In this document: positions 1 to 9,067 of the stretch, in pieces
Layout of the letters: each line of letters starts with the position of its first letter
How positions within the stretch are numbered: the first letter of the stretch is position 1
Source: DASQGA01 sp963722715
GTDB taxonomy: Bacteria > Actinomycetota > Thermoleophilia > Gaiellales > Gaiellaceae
Reading direction: 5' to 3'
Assembly: GCA_963722715.1 (NCBI GenBank)
Contig: CAVROA010000015.1
Coordinates: 167,430-231,429 of the forward strand
DNA length: 64,000 bases
Notes under the pieces: model-generated
Database searches by the model: none
The model's input: only the letters and a program-made list of their open reading frames with translations
What the model was told of the DNA's origin: nothing
Made by a program: the position numbers and the translations under genes

Positions 1-42
1 GCTGAGCGCACAGTCGAGGAGCAGCGGCGCCTCGAGCGCTAG
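1..42 (+). CDS. 3' end of an upstream gene (partial)
   Basis: The first 14 codons of the window read in frame 1 as a charged, helix-prone tail ending in ERTVEEQRRLER and a TAG at 40-42. Codon use is consistent with coding DNA. It ends 13 bases before the convergent histidine kinase stop. The product cannot be identified from so little sequence. Confidence 0.35.
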   Translation, partial: AERTVEEQRRLER

Positions 43-55
43 ACGCCTGATCGAA

Positions 56-2002
56 CTACGCGGCCACCGGATCTGCGACCGGCAGGTCGACATGAAAGGT
101 CGAGCCTTTCCCCGGCTCGGACTCGACCCAGATGCTGCCTTCCATCCGTTCGACCAGCTCGCGCGAGATGTACAGCCCGAGCCCTGTCCCCCCGACGCCA
201 CGGGCTAGTCGGGGATCGAGTCGGTAGAACTTTTCGAAGACTCGCTCCTGCTCGTTTTGCGGGATGCCGAGCCCCTCGTCCGCGACCGAAAAGCGAACAC
301 GCCCGTCGTGCTCGCGGAGGGCGACCTCGACACGACCTCCCCCGGGCGAGTACTTGATCGCGTTCTCGACCAGGTTCATGAGCACCTGCCTGAGGCGCTC
401 CTGGTCGCAGGCGACCTCGGGTGTCTCCTCATCCGCGACCACGGCCAGCTCGAACTCGGCGGGGGCCGCCTCGCGCTCGAGTGCGACGATCTCCTCGACG
501 AGCCGGCGTCCGTCGCAGTGGCCGATCGAAAGCGACATCGTCCCCGTGTCGAGCCGGGTCGCGACCAGCAGATCGTCCAGGATCCCGGCGAGCCGCTCGG
601 ACTCGTGCGCGATCATCTCGAGCAGGACGTCGCCCTGGCTCGCCTCGAGACGATGCTTCCGGAGAGTCTGTGCAGCGCCGTACACCGCGGCGAGAGGCGT
701 CCGCAGCTCGTGTGAGGCCGTGGCGAGGAAGTCACGGCGCGCCTCTTCGAGCGCGTGCGACTCCGTCACGTCGCGAAACGCGTACACAGTCGACTCGCCG
801 GCCGAGACCCCGGAGATCGCAAGCCAGTGCTCCCGTCCTTCGATCTCGAGCGGGAGCGCCTCTCGACGCCCCTCGGCGGTCGGCTCCCGGGCGACCTCGA
901 TGCGCGGCGAAACCTGCTCCCAGGTCGTCCAGAGCTCGGTCAGCTGCTTGCCCAGTGCCCGCTCCGGCAGGACGCCGGTGATGTTCTGGGCAGCACGGTT
1001 CCACGTCGTGATCCGCCCCTCCTCATCCACCTGGAAGACGCCGTCGCCGACGTGCTCGAGGACACGGGCGGCTCGGGCACGATCCTCCCGCTCGTCGTAG
1101 AGCCGGGCCCGTTCGAGAGCCTGGCTGCACTGCCCCGCCATGGTCATGAGGAGGCCACGGTCGCCCGAGTCGAACGATCGTCGCGCCTCGAAGTTCAGGG
1201 CCAGGATGCCCACGGCCCGCCCTCCAGCCATGAGCGGCACGATCGCCATCGCCTCGAAGCCAGTTTGCCGGTAGTCCTGATCCAGATCCGGATAGGAAGC
1301 GGCGACCGCGTCCGCCGACCCGAGCCACACCCCGCGACCATCCCGCACCGCGTCGACGGTGGGATTCACGAGTGTCATCGGCAAGCTGCGATAGGCGGCT
1401 GCGAGCTCGGGCTGGTACCCGACTGAAGAGACCATCTCGAGCGCACTCTCGTCCTCGGACAGAAGCGCGATCCACCCGGCCTGCGCGCTCAATGCTGCCG
1501 CTCCCTCGTGGACGACGGCAGCAGCCACCTCGGTCTGGGTCGATGAGCGCGAGAGGCGGGCGGTAACCGCTTGGAGGCGAACCATCCGGTCGGAGGCTTG
1601 GCGCCGCTCGTGGACGTCGATGCAGGTCCCGATGTAGCCGGCGAACGTTCCACCGCGATACAGGGGCACAGCCCGGTCGATCAGCCAGCGGTACTCGCCG
1701 TCGGCACGGCGCAGGCGATACTCCGTATCGAAGGGATGTCGCTGCTCGAAGGCGCCTAGATAAACCGCCAGGAAGCGGTCGAGGTCGTCTGGATGGATGC
1801 CCTCGGTCCAGCCGTTTCCGAGCTCCTCCACCATCGTTCGGCCGGTGAACTCGAGCCAGCCGCGGTTGAAGAAGGTGCAGAGGCTGTCGGGCGTCGCCAT
1901 CCAGATGAGGACCGGTGCGCTGTCCGCCATCTCACGGAACCGCGCTTCGCTCTCACTGAGCGCTGCAAGCGCATCCTCGAGCTCCCGCCTCCCCCCCGGC
2001 AC
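56..2002 (-). CDS. PAS-GAF-PAS sensor histidine kinase
   Basis: A soluble 648-residue hybrid-sensor type histidine kinase starting at GTG 2002. A PAS domain spans about residues 17-135, a GAF domain about 155-300 and a second PAS about 308-412. The HisKA dimerisation helix carries the phospho-acceptor histidine in ATASHELRTPLAAV near residue 430. The HATPase domain (about 535-640) has an N box (NLVENAIKYSP), a G1 box (DEGLGIP) and a G2 box (GGTGLGLYIS). No membrane segment is seen, so it probably senses a cytosolic cue such as redox state, light or a small ligand. No response regulator is adjacent; the gene lies 9 bases after a secreted-protein gene on the same strand. Confidence 0.93.
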   Translation of the reverse strand: MPGGRRELEDALAALSESEARFREMADSAPVLIWMATPDSLCTFFNRGWLEFTGRTMVEELGNGWTEGIHPDDLDRFLAVYLGAFEQRHPFDTEYRLRRADGEYRWLIDRAVPLYRGGTFAGYIGTCIDVHERRQASDRMVRLQAVTARLSRSSTQTEVAAAVVHEGAAALSAQAGWIALLSEDESALEMVSSVGYQPELAAAYRSLPMTLVNPTVDAVRDGRGVWLGSADAVAASYPDLDQDYRQTGFEAMAIVPLMAGGRAVGILALNFEARRSFDSGDRGLLMTMAGQCSQALERARLYDEREDRARAARVLEHVGDGVFQVDEEGRITTWNRAAQNITGVLPERALGKQLTELWTTWEQVSPRIEVAREPTAEGRREALPLEIEGREHWLAISGVSAGESTVYAFRDVTESHALEEARRDFLATASHELRTPLAAVYGAAQTLRKHRLEASQGDVLLEMIAHESERLAGILDDLLVATRLDTGTMSLSIGHCDGRRLVEEIVALEREAAPAEFELAVVADEETPEVACDQERLRQVLMNLVENAIKYSPGGGRVEVALREHDGRVRFSVADEGLGIPQNEQERVFEKFYRLDPRLARGVGGTGLGLYISRELVERMEGSIWVESEPGKGSTFHVDLPVADPVAA

Positions 2003-2011
2003 GGTGGAAGG

Positions 2012-2527
2012 CTAAAGCCCGCAGACAGCCGGCAGCGGGGGGCACCGGCCGATGAACACCATGATGATCTTCCCGCGCGGCCGAACCGTCGTCGCCGAGA
2101 ACGAGGTAAAGACCCGACGGCCGTCGACGACCCCTCGCAGGACGTAGACCTGCTCGCCGGTTTCCAGCCGGAGGAGCTTCAACCGCGATCCCCACTGATT
2201 CTTGAGCTTGCGGACGCCAAAGAGGTCGAACATGCAGATCCCCGACCTGGTGCAGAAGTTCGGGCCGGAGACACCGAGCATGCGGACCCGGCGTGCGCGG
2301 TTCAGGTACAGGTCGAAGATGTTGTTCTCCGAGTACTGCATGTACCCGTTCCCGTTCTGGAAGATGGGCGTGCCGAGCTTGGACACGACCGTCGCGCGCG
2401 TCATCCCCAGGCGGATCCCGGCGGCACCCCTGTTGACCTGGATCGTCCCTGCGTTGACAACGGCGCCTGCAGACGTCGGGAGGATCAGCGCAAAGAGACT
2501 GGCGAGTAGCAAGGCGCGAACGCGCAC
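2012..2527 (-). CDS. Secreted protein of unknown function
   Basis: The frame is open well upstream, but the part before 2527 overlaps the divergent gene and lacks protein character. GTG 2527 is preceded by GAGGGG and begins a classic signal peptide (VRVRALLLASLFALILP, then TSAGA), so I place the start there, giving 171 residues. The mature part has an IRLGMTRATVVSKLGTP segment like the BamE/SmpA-type 'lipoprotein lid' fold (beta strands around a G-x-T helix), and four cysteines that could form disulphides. It precedes the histidine kinase by 9 bases and may be co-transcribed with it. The fold assignment is a guess. Confidence 0.7.
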   Translation of the reverse strand: MRVRALLLASLFALILPTSAGAVVNAGTIQVNRGAAGIRLGMTRATVVSKLGTPIFQNGNGYMQYSENNIFDLYLNRARRVRMLGVSGPNFCTRSGICMFDLFGVRKLKNQWGSRLKLLRLETGEQVYVLRGVVDGRRVFTSFSATTVRPRGKIIMVFIGRCPPLPAVCGL

Positions 2528-2604
2528 GACGCTGATTATGCCCCTCTGAGCCGAACGCACAAGTACCTCCGCCGCGCGGCGCGCAATCTGAAAAGCTCTG
2601 GGCG

Positions 2605-3678
2605 ATGTCGGTCGTCCTGCTGGCCGGAACCAAGAAGGGGCTCTTTCTCTTCCGCAGCGACGGGCTGCGGCAGGACTGGACGCTCGAGGGGCCGCACCTC
2701 GAAGGGTGGTCCGTCTATCACGCAATCGTGGACCCGCGTGACGGCGCACTCCACGCCTGCACGAACCACGAGGTTTATGGAGCGACCGTCCATCGGTCGC
2801 GCGATCTGGGGAAGACCTGGGAGAGCGCGGAGACGCTGGGTCTGCCTGAAGACTCGGAGCTGAAGCTCGAGCGCACCTGGCACATTGAGCCGGGCCACGC
2901 GGACCAGCCGGGAACCCTCTGGCTCGGGGCGGCCCCCGGCGTGCTCTTTCGCTCGGACGACGGAGGGGCGACCTGGGAGGTGGTCGAAGGGCTGCTCACC
3001 CACCCGACCCGGGAACGGTGGCATCCGGGCGCCGGAGGCATGTGCTGCCACTCGATCCAGCTCGACCCGGCAGACGTGAATCGTCTCCACATCGGCATCT
3101 CGGCTGCAGGTGTGTTCCGGACCGACGATGCCGGCGAGCACTGGACGCCGGCCAACTCGGGGACGGCCGCGGACTTCCTGCCGGATCCCTACCCAGAGCT
3201 CGGTCAGTGCGTCCACAAGCTGCTCCGCTGTGCGGACTCGCCACGCCTCTGGCAGCAGAACCACTGCGGCGTGTATCGCTCCGACGACAGCGGCGACTCA
3301 TGGGAGCGCCTCGACGGCAACGGCCTTCCGAGCGGATTCGGCTTCGCGCTCGCGCTGCACCCGCAGGACCCGGACACAGCCTTCGTCGTCCCGATCGAGG
3401 GCGCGGAGAACCGAGTAACGTCAGATGGACGTCTCGGCGTCTACCGGACGAGCGACGCCGGTGCGAGCTGGGCGCTGTCGATGGAGGGCTTGCCGAGGCA
3501 GGCGTGGACGGGCGTCCTGCGCGAAGGAATGGCCTCGGACAGGTTCGACCCGGTCGGGCTCTACCTCGGCGCCCAGAGCGGCTCCGTGTTCGGCTCCGCG
3601 GACGAGGGCCAGACGTGGAGCGAGATCGCCAGCCAGCTCCCGCCGGTGCTCTCGGTCGAGGTCGGCGCTTGGTCGTAG
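2605..3678 (+). CDS. BNR/WD40-like repeat protein (sialidase-fold beta-propeller)
   Basis: 357 residues starting at ATG 2605. It contains at least six Asp-box style repeats of the form S-x-D-x-G-x-T-W (for example SRDLGKTWE, SDDGGATWE, SDDSGDSWE, SADEGQTWS), the signature of BNR beta-propellers. No signal peptide is visible and the arginine triad of true sialidases is not evident, so it is probably a binding or scaffold propeller of the YCF48/exo-sialidase-like group rather than a glycosidase. The C-terminus overlaps a MoaD/ThiS-like gene by 10 bases, so the two are translationally coupled. Confidence 0.88.
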   Translation: MSVVLLAGTKKGLFLFRSDGLRQDWTLEGPHLEGWSVYHAIVDPRDGALHACTNHEVYGATVHRSRDLGKTWESAETLGLPEDSELKLERTWHIEPGHADQPGTLWLGAAPGVLFRSDDGGATWEVVEGLLTHPTRERWHPGAGGMCCHSIQLDPADVNRLHIGISAAGVFRTDDAGEHWTPANSGTAADFLPDPYPELGQCVHKLLRCADSPRLWQQNHCGVYRSDDSGDSWERLDGNGLPSGFGFALALHPQDPDTAFVVPIEGAENRVTSDGRLGVYRTSDAGASWALSMEGLPRQAWTGVLREGMASDRFDPVGLYLGAQSGSVFGSADEGQTWSEIASQLPPVLSVEVGAWS

Positions 3679-3926
3679 TCGTCCTGCCGGCCCTCCTGGC
3701 TACCGAGGCAGGCGGAGAGAGCCGCTTCGAGGTCGAGGCGGCGACGGTCGAGGAGGCTCTCCGCACTCTTCCGGTCGCGAATCGCGTGTTCGACGAGCAA
3801 GGCGCCCTCCGGTCTCTCGTGAACGTCTATGTCGACGGCGTCGACGTGCGCGAGCGCGGAGGCCTCACCGGCGAGCTCGCCGGCGCCGAGGAGATCCGTC
3901 TGGTCGGAGCGATCGCGGGCGGCTAG
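3669..3926 (+). CDS. MoaD/ThiS-family ubiquitin-like sulfur carrier
   Basis: An 85-residue beta-grasp protein that starts at TTG 3669, six bases after a GAGGT Shine-Dalgarno placed inside the end of the preceding gene. The pattern is that of MoaD/ThiS: an initial hydrophobic strand, an amphipathic helix (EAATVEEALRTLP), then VNVYVDGVDVR, ending in EEIRLVGAIAGG. The terminal Gly-Gly is the residue pair that is adenylated and thiocarboxylated in this family. No E1-like MoeB/ThiF is near, so the partner enzyme is unknown. The coupling to a BNR propeller is discussed in the findings. Confidence 0.82.
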   Translation: MVVVVLPALLATEAGGESRFEVEAATVEEALRTLPVANRVFDEQGALRSLVNVYVDGVDVRERGGLTGELAGAEEIRLVGAIAGG

Positions 3927-3953
3927 CGGCCTGAGCTCAGTATCCGGCTGTGC

Positions 3954-4940
3954 TCACCGCCGTCCGTGTCTGGACGGAAGAAGCTGGAGGACGGGAAGCG
4001 AGAAGAGCAGAGCCGCGAGCACGATCCCGAGCCAGGCGAGGCTCACGGCCGGCTCGAGGACGCTCGGGATCTCGGTACCTACCCATCCACGCTTGACGAC
4101 CTGCTCGAGCCATCCATCCTGGGTCGCGTTCGCAAGGCCGTAGGCGATCTGCAAGCCGAGGTAAACCCCGACCGCGCTTCGCAGTGGTCCGATGTGGGCC
4201 CGCCGAACGAGCGGCACCGTTGCGAGCCCTGTCAGAGCTAGCAGCACTCCATCCATCCCGTGGTGATGGCCGAGATGGACGCTCGCGTGCCCCTCGTAAA
4301 CAGCTTCCGTTAGAAAGAGTCGCCCCAGCACCGGTACGCCGTCCAGGTAGAAGCCCAGCTCAGCCGCGATCCAGGGGATGGCGAGCAGGAGCAAGGCCAA
4401 AGAAAACACGGCAACGGCCGGGTTGAGTCGGGCGCGGACACGGAAGAGGCCAGAGACGGCCGTAAGCAGGAGTGCGAGCCCCACGCCGATCGCGGGCAGA
4501 GCGTTGATCGGCTTCGCGTCGAGGTCGGCCGGGTCGACGACACCGGGCCAAACCACGACAGCGCAAAGGCCGGCGGAGACAATCGCGACCGCGACCAGCG
4601 CGGGCCGGTGCCTCAGTCGGTCTGCCGCGAGCGCAACCAACGGGAGCGCGGCCAGCGCCACGGGAAAATTGAGAAAGGCGAGCGCACGGCCGAAGCCGCC
4701 GTCGATTCCGCTCCTGCTGACGTGGTAAAGCTGGTCGGGCGGGATGCGTGCGTACGTGATCACGATCCCGATGGCGACGATCCCGAAGAGGGCCCACACG
4801 AAGACGGCCGGAGCAATCGACAGCTGGGCCACGTGCAGAGTTGCGACCGCTCGGCGGCCTTGGCGGCGGGCGTGGTGCCCTCCTCGTGGCGATCGCCTCA
4901 AGACGTAGGTGATGGATAGCACAATCCGCCCAAACAGCAA
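3954..4940 (-). CDS. Polytopic membrane protein, unknown function
   Basis: Up to 328 residues with about eight predicted membrane helices. I do not recognise a characterised family. A histidine-rich stretch (HASVHLGHHHGMD) lies between helices around residue 235 and could bind a metal. The open frame begins at TTG 4940, but the first 35 residues are arginine-rich and a later GTG start near the AQLSIAPAVFVW helix is possible. It stands alone, convergent with the MoaD-like gene and downstream of the ClC gene on the same strand. Confidence 0.72.
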   Translation of the reverse strand: MLFGRIVLSITYVLRRSPRGGHHARRQGRRAVATLHVAQLSIAPAVFVWALFGIVAIGIVITYARIPPDQLYHVSRSGIDGGFGRALAFLNFPVALAALPLVALAADRLRHRPALVAVAIVSAGLCAVVVWPGVVDPADLDAKPINALPAIGVGLALLLTAVSGLFRVRARLNPAVAVFSLALLLLAIPWIAAELGFYLDGVPVLGRLFLTEAVYEGHASVHLGHHHGMDGVLLALTGLATVPLVRRAHIGPLRSAVGVYLGLQIAYGLANATQDGWLEQVVKRGWVGTEIPSVLEPAVSLAWLGIVLAALLFSLPVLQLLPSRHGRR

Positions 4941-4978
4941 GGGGCCCTGAGCGGATGACTCGTCGCTCTGAGACTACG

Positions 4979-6259
4979 TCACGCGCGCACGGGAAACCGG
5001 TCGTCGATCGCAGCCACGGTCAGCCACGAGGTTACGGCTGCCAGGGCCGCCGCTGGAATTGCGTCGATGCCGGCCGTGCCGACGAGGAGTCCGGCGAAGA
5101 TGACCGACGCGAAAAGGAGGCGCGTCATCGCCGTCACGCCGGCCGCGGTCCCGACCGCAACTGCGAGGGTCGGCGACACGTCGAATGCGATCACCGCCAG
5201 GGTCGTGAGCGCAACGCCGAGGAAGATCGCCGGAAACACTGGACCGCCGCGGAACCCGCAGCCTAGACAGATCGTGTATGCGAGCGCCTTCGCCGCGATC
5301 AGCACCAGCACGATTCGGGCCGAGTCCTCCGTGACGAGGCTCGGAATCGACGCCTGACCGGAAAACAACACGTCCTGCGAGCTCGCGCCGAGCCCGTCGG
5401 CCAGCAGCGCCAGGACACCGACCGCGAGACCGCCGCCCACGAGCAGCACCGGCAGGCCCGCTTGCGCCCGGCCAGGACCCGCGATCCACGTCGCAAGGTG
5501 CCTGACTGCCTGGACAAGGAGCGCCATCACGACCCCCGCGCCGACGGCGATCACGAGGTCGCGAAGGTGCGCGCCGTCATAGGTGGGCAGTCCGGGTACG
5601 GACAGCGCCGTCGCTTCGAGCCCGCCCCAGTCGCCGAGCCCTACGAAGATGAAGTACCCGATCGACGCTGCGACGAGGCCGGGAATAAGGATCGGGATGA
5701 GCGTGGCGCCAAGCCCCACACCGGCCTCGAGGAGCAGCATGCCGGCGACGAGCGGCCCGCCGAAGAGGGCCGAGATGGCCGAGAACGAGCCCGCGGTCGA
5801 GAGCACCTTGCTCTCCTGCGCGTCGAGGCGCGCGCCCGACGCGAAGGCAAGGCCGACGACCGACCCGAGTGCGATGAGCGGAGCCTCGGGACCTAGCACT
5901 GCGCCGAATGCAAGCGTGCCGACCGCGGCGAGCGCAATTCCGGGGGCATGCGAGATCGGTGTCGGCTCGACGCTGATCCCACCGAGCGGCTCGTGCCCGC
6001 CGTCACCCGGGAGGAGGGTGCGCGCCAGGAGGACTATGCACGCACCCACGACCGGCAGGCCGACGACGAGATACCAGGGTGGGCCGGAGGCGTCGAGCCG
6101 CGCGGGAAGGTCGTGCCACAGCCATTGCTCCAACTCGTGAACAACGGCAATGAAGAGCGCCGCGACCAGCGCCGCGGGCACGCCCACGAGAGCACCCAGT
6201 GCGACAAGGCGGAGCGCACGCTGCCCCGAGACAGTCGCGGGCGGTTCGGCAGCGCTCAC
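4979..6259 (-). CDS. ClC-family chloride channel/antiporter
   Basis: 426 residues with about ten to twelve membrane helices and the ClC signature segments: GAVLGPEAPLIALGS (the G-x-x-G-P-E type motif, about residues 119-133) and GCGFRGGPVFPAIFLG (the G-x-F-x-P motif). No C-terminal CBS domains are present. It is expected to move Cl-, either as channel or Cl-/H+ exchanger, at the inner membrane. It is followed upstream on the same strand by a Na+/H+ antiporter gene, which would fit a joint role in pH or osmotic homeostasis. Start GTG 6259. Confidence 0.92.
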   Translation of the reverse strand: MSAAEPPATVSGQRALRLVALGALVGVPAALVAALFIAVVHELEQWLWHDLPARLDASGPPWYLVVGLPVVGACIVLLARTLLPGDGGHEPLGGISVEPTPISHAPGIALAAVGTLAFGAVLGPEAPLIALGSVVGLAFASGARLDAQESKVLSTAGSFSAISALFGGPLVAGMLLLEAGVGLGATLIPILIPGLVAASIGYFIFVGLGDWGGLEATALSVPGLPTYDGAHLRDLVIAVGAGVVMALLVQAVRHLATWIAGPGRAQAGLPVLLVGGGLAVGVLALLADGLGASSQDVLFSGQASIPSLVTEDSARIVLVLIAAKALAYTICLGCGFRGGPVFPAIFLGVALTTLAVIAFDVSPTLAVAVGTAAGVTAMTRLLFASVIFAGLLVGTAGIDAIPAAALAAVTSWLTVAAIDDRFPVRA

Positions 6260-6307
6260 TTGCGCACCGTATCGCCTGGCCGGCGCTCAGCTCCGGCCTG
6301 GACGGTC

Positions 6308-7588
6308 TTAGACGCGCGATCGCTCCGCGCTAAGGCGCCAGCGAACGTCCCGCACTTCCGAGCTCTCGAAGCCCGCCAGCGCGTCACGAGGATGCGACTC
6401 GTACCAGGCGGCGTAGCGGTTTGCCAGCGGCGCCGCCGTGAGACCGTGAGCAAGAACCGACAGTCCGATCGCGACGTAGGTCGTGGTGAGGATCAGATCG
6501 TCGTGCGGTAGGCCGCCTTCCTCGATAACCAGCACCGCGAACACGATCGACGCAAGACCGCGCGGCCCGAACCAGCCCAGAAAAGCCAGGGTCGGTTTGC
6601 GCGCGCCGGTCCCGATCATGGCGATCGCGACCGGGAGCATGCGGACGACCGTCAGGCTGAGGACGGCGTAGAGAGCAATCGACCAGGTCACGTCTCCGAG
6701 CACCGGCCCCAGGAGCACGGCGCCAAAGACGATGAACGTCACCGCGCTGAAGACCTCTCCGAGCTCCTCGATGAGATGCCCCACCTCGCCACCGCTCCTT
6801 CGCCGGATGGCGCCAAACACGAAGCCGCCGACGAACGCGGCGATGAACCCGGAGCCGCCGATTGGATCGGCAATCCCGAAGGCGAGGCCGGCGCCGGCCA
6901 GAGGCACGATCTGGAGCCACGAGCCACCAACGAACTGGCGCGCACCGGCGACCACGACGACGCACGCAGCGGCAACGCCTGCGACGACTCCGGCCAGGAT
7001 CCCGTAGCCGATCTGCTCCAGCACCAGCCGAACCGCAGCGCCGTCGCCGATGGCTCCCGACTCGGCCTGCGCGATCGCCAGCACGATCCAGAACAGCGGC
7101 ACGCAGATCCCGTCGTTGAGGCCGCTCTCGACGTTCAGGCCCTGTCGAACTCGGCTCGGGAGCCGCGTCAGCGTCACCACCGCCTGGCCGAGCGCCGCGT
7201 CAGTGGGGGCAAGGATCACCGCGAGGAGCAGCGCCTCGGCCCATAAGAGGTCAGGGAAGACGACGAGAGCGAGGACGAATCCCGCCAGGAGCGTCAGAGG
7301 CAGGCCGATCCCGAGCAGACGCAAGGGCACCGAGAGCTCGCCGCGTAGCGCGCGCACGTCGATCCGCGAGGCGTCCGCGAACAAGACCAGAGCAAGCGTC
7401 GCCTCGGCGAGCAGCTTGACCGTCTCTCCGGCCGGCGCAGGCTCCACGAGCCCGAGCGCCTCCGAGCCGACGACCAGTCCGACCGCGGTGAAGACCATCG
7501 CGGCGGTGATCGGCGTACCGGCGATCCGGCCCGAGATCGCCGCGAACGCGAGCAGAGTCACCGCGACGGCTGCGAGCGCCCAGTGCAC
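6308..7588 (-). CDS. Cation:proton antiporter (CPA1/NhaP-like)
   Basis: 426 residues with about twelve membrane helices. The family-typical ESGLNDGICVPLFW segment (about residues 153-166) contains the Asn-Asp pair that forms the ion-binding site of CPA1 exchangers, and GWFGPRGLASIVFAVL matches the helix-11 G-x-R-G motif. It should exchange Na+ or K+ for H+ at the cytoplasmic membrane. No TrkA-type regulatory tail is present. It starts at GTG 7588 and is 48 bases upstream of the ClC gene on the same strand. Confidence 0.92.
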   Translation of the reverse strand: MHWALAAVAVTLLAFAAISGRIAGTPITAAMVFTAVGLVVGSEALGLVEPAPAGETVKLLAEATLALVLFADASRIDVRALRGELSVPLRLLGIGLPLTLLAGFVLALVVFPDLLWAEALLLAVILAPTDAALGQAVVTLTRLPSRVRQGLNVESGLNDGICVPLFWIVLAIAQAESGAIGDGAAVRLVLEQIGYGILAGVVAGVAAACVVVVAGARQFVGGSWLQIVPLAGAGLAFGIADPIGGSGFIAAFVGGFVFGAIRRRSGGEVGHLIEELGEVFSAVTFIVFGAVLLGPVLGDVTWSIALYAVLSLTVVRMLPVAIAMIGTGARKPTLAFLGWFGPRGLASIVFAVLVIEEGGLPHDDLILTTTYVAIGLSVLAHGLTAAPLANRYAAWYESHPRDALAGFESSEVRDVRWRLSAERSRV

Positions 7589-7749
7589 GGCCCTGTCCTA
7601 GTTGCTGGATCTCCGCGCGAACGCGCGGCGAGGCCCTATTCGCCGTTCTCCTCGACCTTCTCGAACCGCGTCACCGGCCCACCCGTCTGCTCGGCGATCC
7701 AGAGAGCGAACGCGACCGTCAAAGTCCTCGTGGGAGATGCCGTGCTCCT

Positions 7750-8916
7750 CTAAGCGGGCGCCGGCGGCGGACCGGTGTCGCTCGGCCCTAGCTCGGCCTT
7801 GAGCACACGCCTGAACGCCTCGAACCCGAGCGCGACCAACCCACCGAGTAGGAGGATCCCGAGCCAGTTCCGGAGCGCGGGGACCGGGCCCCAGAGGACG
7901 AGCAGCAGATAGACCGCGGCTAGGCCGCCCCACGCGACTCCCGGCCGGTCGCGGAGCGTCGGACCGATCGCCTGGCGGCCGCGCACCGCATAGCGCGACG
8001 GGCCGGCGAACCAAGTCCCAAGCAGGATCACGATGCCGTAGACGACGAGCGCCCACGCCACCTGGCTGAGCAGGGTGGTTCCGATGAGCCAGGTGTTGCC
8101 AATTGCCCCGCGCACGGACTCGCCCGAGGCGAGCGCGTCAACGATGTAGTTCCCGACGAACCGGCGGATCACCAGAAGAAGGATTCCGACGAGCAGGAGC
8201 GCCGCCCCGACGTTGCGGAGCATCTCGCGCCGGCTGCGTGCAAGCCAGACCGCGCCGGCGTAGCAGGCGAACGCGGCCAGAATGACCAGCCAGCTCATCC
8301 ACTTGATCGTCTTCACGCCCGTTTGCGCTGCCTCGAGCTGGTCGGACTTGAGGATCACGATCTGACCGGCGTCGGGGGGCAGCCGCGAGTCGAGCTGCTC
8401 TCCGAAGCCGAGCTCAGTACCGATGTTGACGACGAGCGTTCGGAGGTTCAGGGTGACTGTCCCGCCGCCCGTGGTGATGTTCCCGCGGGTGTCGTCCTCG
8501 AGCACCGCGATCAGCTCCTGATGCGCCGCGCGGTTGACGTCCTCCCAAAGCCCCTGGACGCGCGGGCGTTGCAGGAACCGGTTGACGCCTTCGACGGCAG
8601 GCTGACGGAGCGCCCCCGCGATCGGTCCGGCGAGGCCCTGGAGGTTCTCGGGGAGCTGCTCCTGGAGCACCGCCTGCGGATCGGCGTTCGCGTACAACTG
8701 ATCGACGATGTAGACCGAGAGCGCCTGCCGTACCTGGTCGTCCTCCAGGAGCTGCGAGCTCGTGTCGACCCAGGCGTCCGTGTCGAGTGCCTGGCGCTTG
8801 ACCCAGAGGGTGAGCGAGCCGACGAAGATGACGAGCGTCCCCAGCGCGAAGAGCACCCAGACGAGGATCGTGCGCGTGCGCGGGCTCACCCGAGGATCAT
8901 CCCCAATTTCTCGCAC
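7750..8916 (-). CDS. Actinobacterial integral membrane protein, unknown function
   Basis: 388 residues. One N-terminal helix (residues about 17-37) is followed by a 150-residue probably extracytoplasmic domain (ALDTDAWVDTSSQLLEDDQV...), then four or five helices and a proline-rich tail. I know homologues only as uncharacterised actinobacterial membrane proteins. The start is GTG 8916, immediately after an AAAGGACGG ribosome-binding site; this region has been duplicated in tandem (see the repeat at 8895-8960). Divergent from a DUF7144 gene. Confidence 0.8.
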   Translation of the reverse strand: MREIGDDPRVSPRTRTILVWVLFALGTLVIFVGSLTLWVKRQALDTDAWVDTSSQLLEDDQVRQALSVYIVDQLYANADPQAVLQEQLPENLQGLAGPIAGALRQPAVEGVNRFLQRPRVQGLWEDVNRAAHQELIAVLEDDTRGNITTGGGTVTLNLRTLVVNIGTELGFGEQLDSRLPPDAGQIVILKSDQLEAAQTGVKTIKWMSWLVILAAFACYAGAVWLARSRREMLRNVGAALLLVGILLLVIRRFVGNYIVDALASGESVRGAIGNTWLIGTTLLSQVAWALVVYGIVILLGTWFAGPSRYAVRGRQAIGPTLRDRPGVAWGGLAAVYLLLVLWGPVPALRNWLGILLLGGLVALGFEAFRRVLKAELGPSDTGPPPAPA

Positions 8917-8960
8917 CCGTCCTTTGGGGGATCATGCCCAGTTTCTCGCACCCGCCCTTT
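8895..8960. repeat. 35-bp tandem duplication carrying a ribosome-binding site and start codon
   Basis: Two near-identical 31-base copies (8895-8925 and 8930-8960; three differences) are spaced 35 bases apart. Read on the minus strand each holds AAAGG(A/G)CGG followed by GTGCGAGAAA, i.e. a Shine-Dalgarno plus GTG start. The inner copy is the start of the 388-residue membrane protein. The outer copy opens a 21-codon frame, out of phase, that ends just inside the gene. Confidence 0.85.
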
Positions 8961-8985
8961 ATCGCATAGATCGCCGGCGTTTCAA

Positions 8986-9002
8986 TCACACCGATGGGGT
9001 GA
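8986..9002 (+). promoter_or_regulatory. Operator-like palindrome, site a
   Basis: TCACAC-CGATG-GGGTGA. It lies between divergent genes, 65 bases before the DUF7144 start at 9068. First member of the repeated motif TCAYCC-N5-GGRTGA. Confidence 0.55.
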
Positions 9003-9067
9003 AAACGACCGATCGCCGTGCGAGGATCCAGACGCTCAGCACTTTGGCCAACAGAAGCGGAGGAGCA

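Noticed and set aside
1793..2509. Plus-strand open frame opposite the histidine kinase and secreted-protein genes
   Set aside because: High-GC antisense shadow: no family-like segments, no ribosome-binding site, and overlaps two convincing genes.
7592..7749. Minus-strand 28-codon frame (VAFALWIAEQTGG..RFEKVEENGE) after the membrane-protein gene
   Set aside because: Looks protein-like but is too short, has only a TTG start and no recognisable family; perhaps a gene relic.
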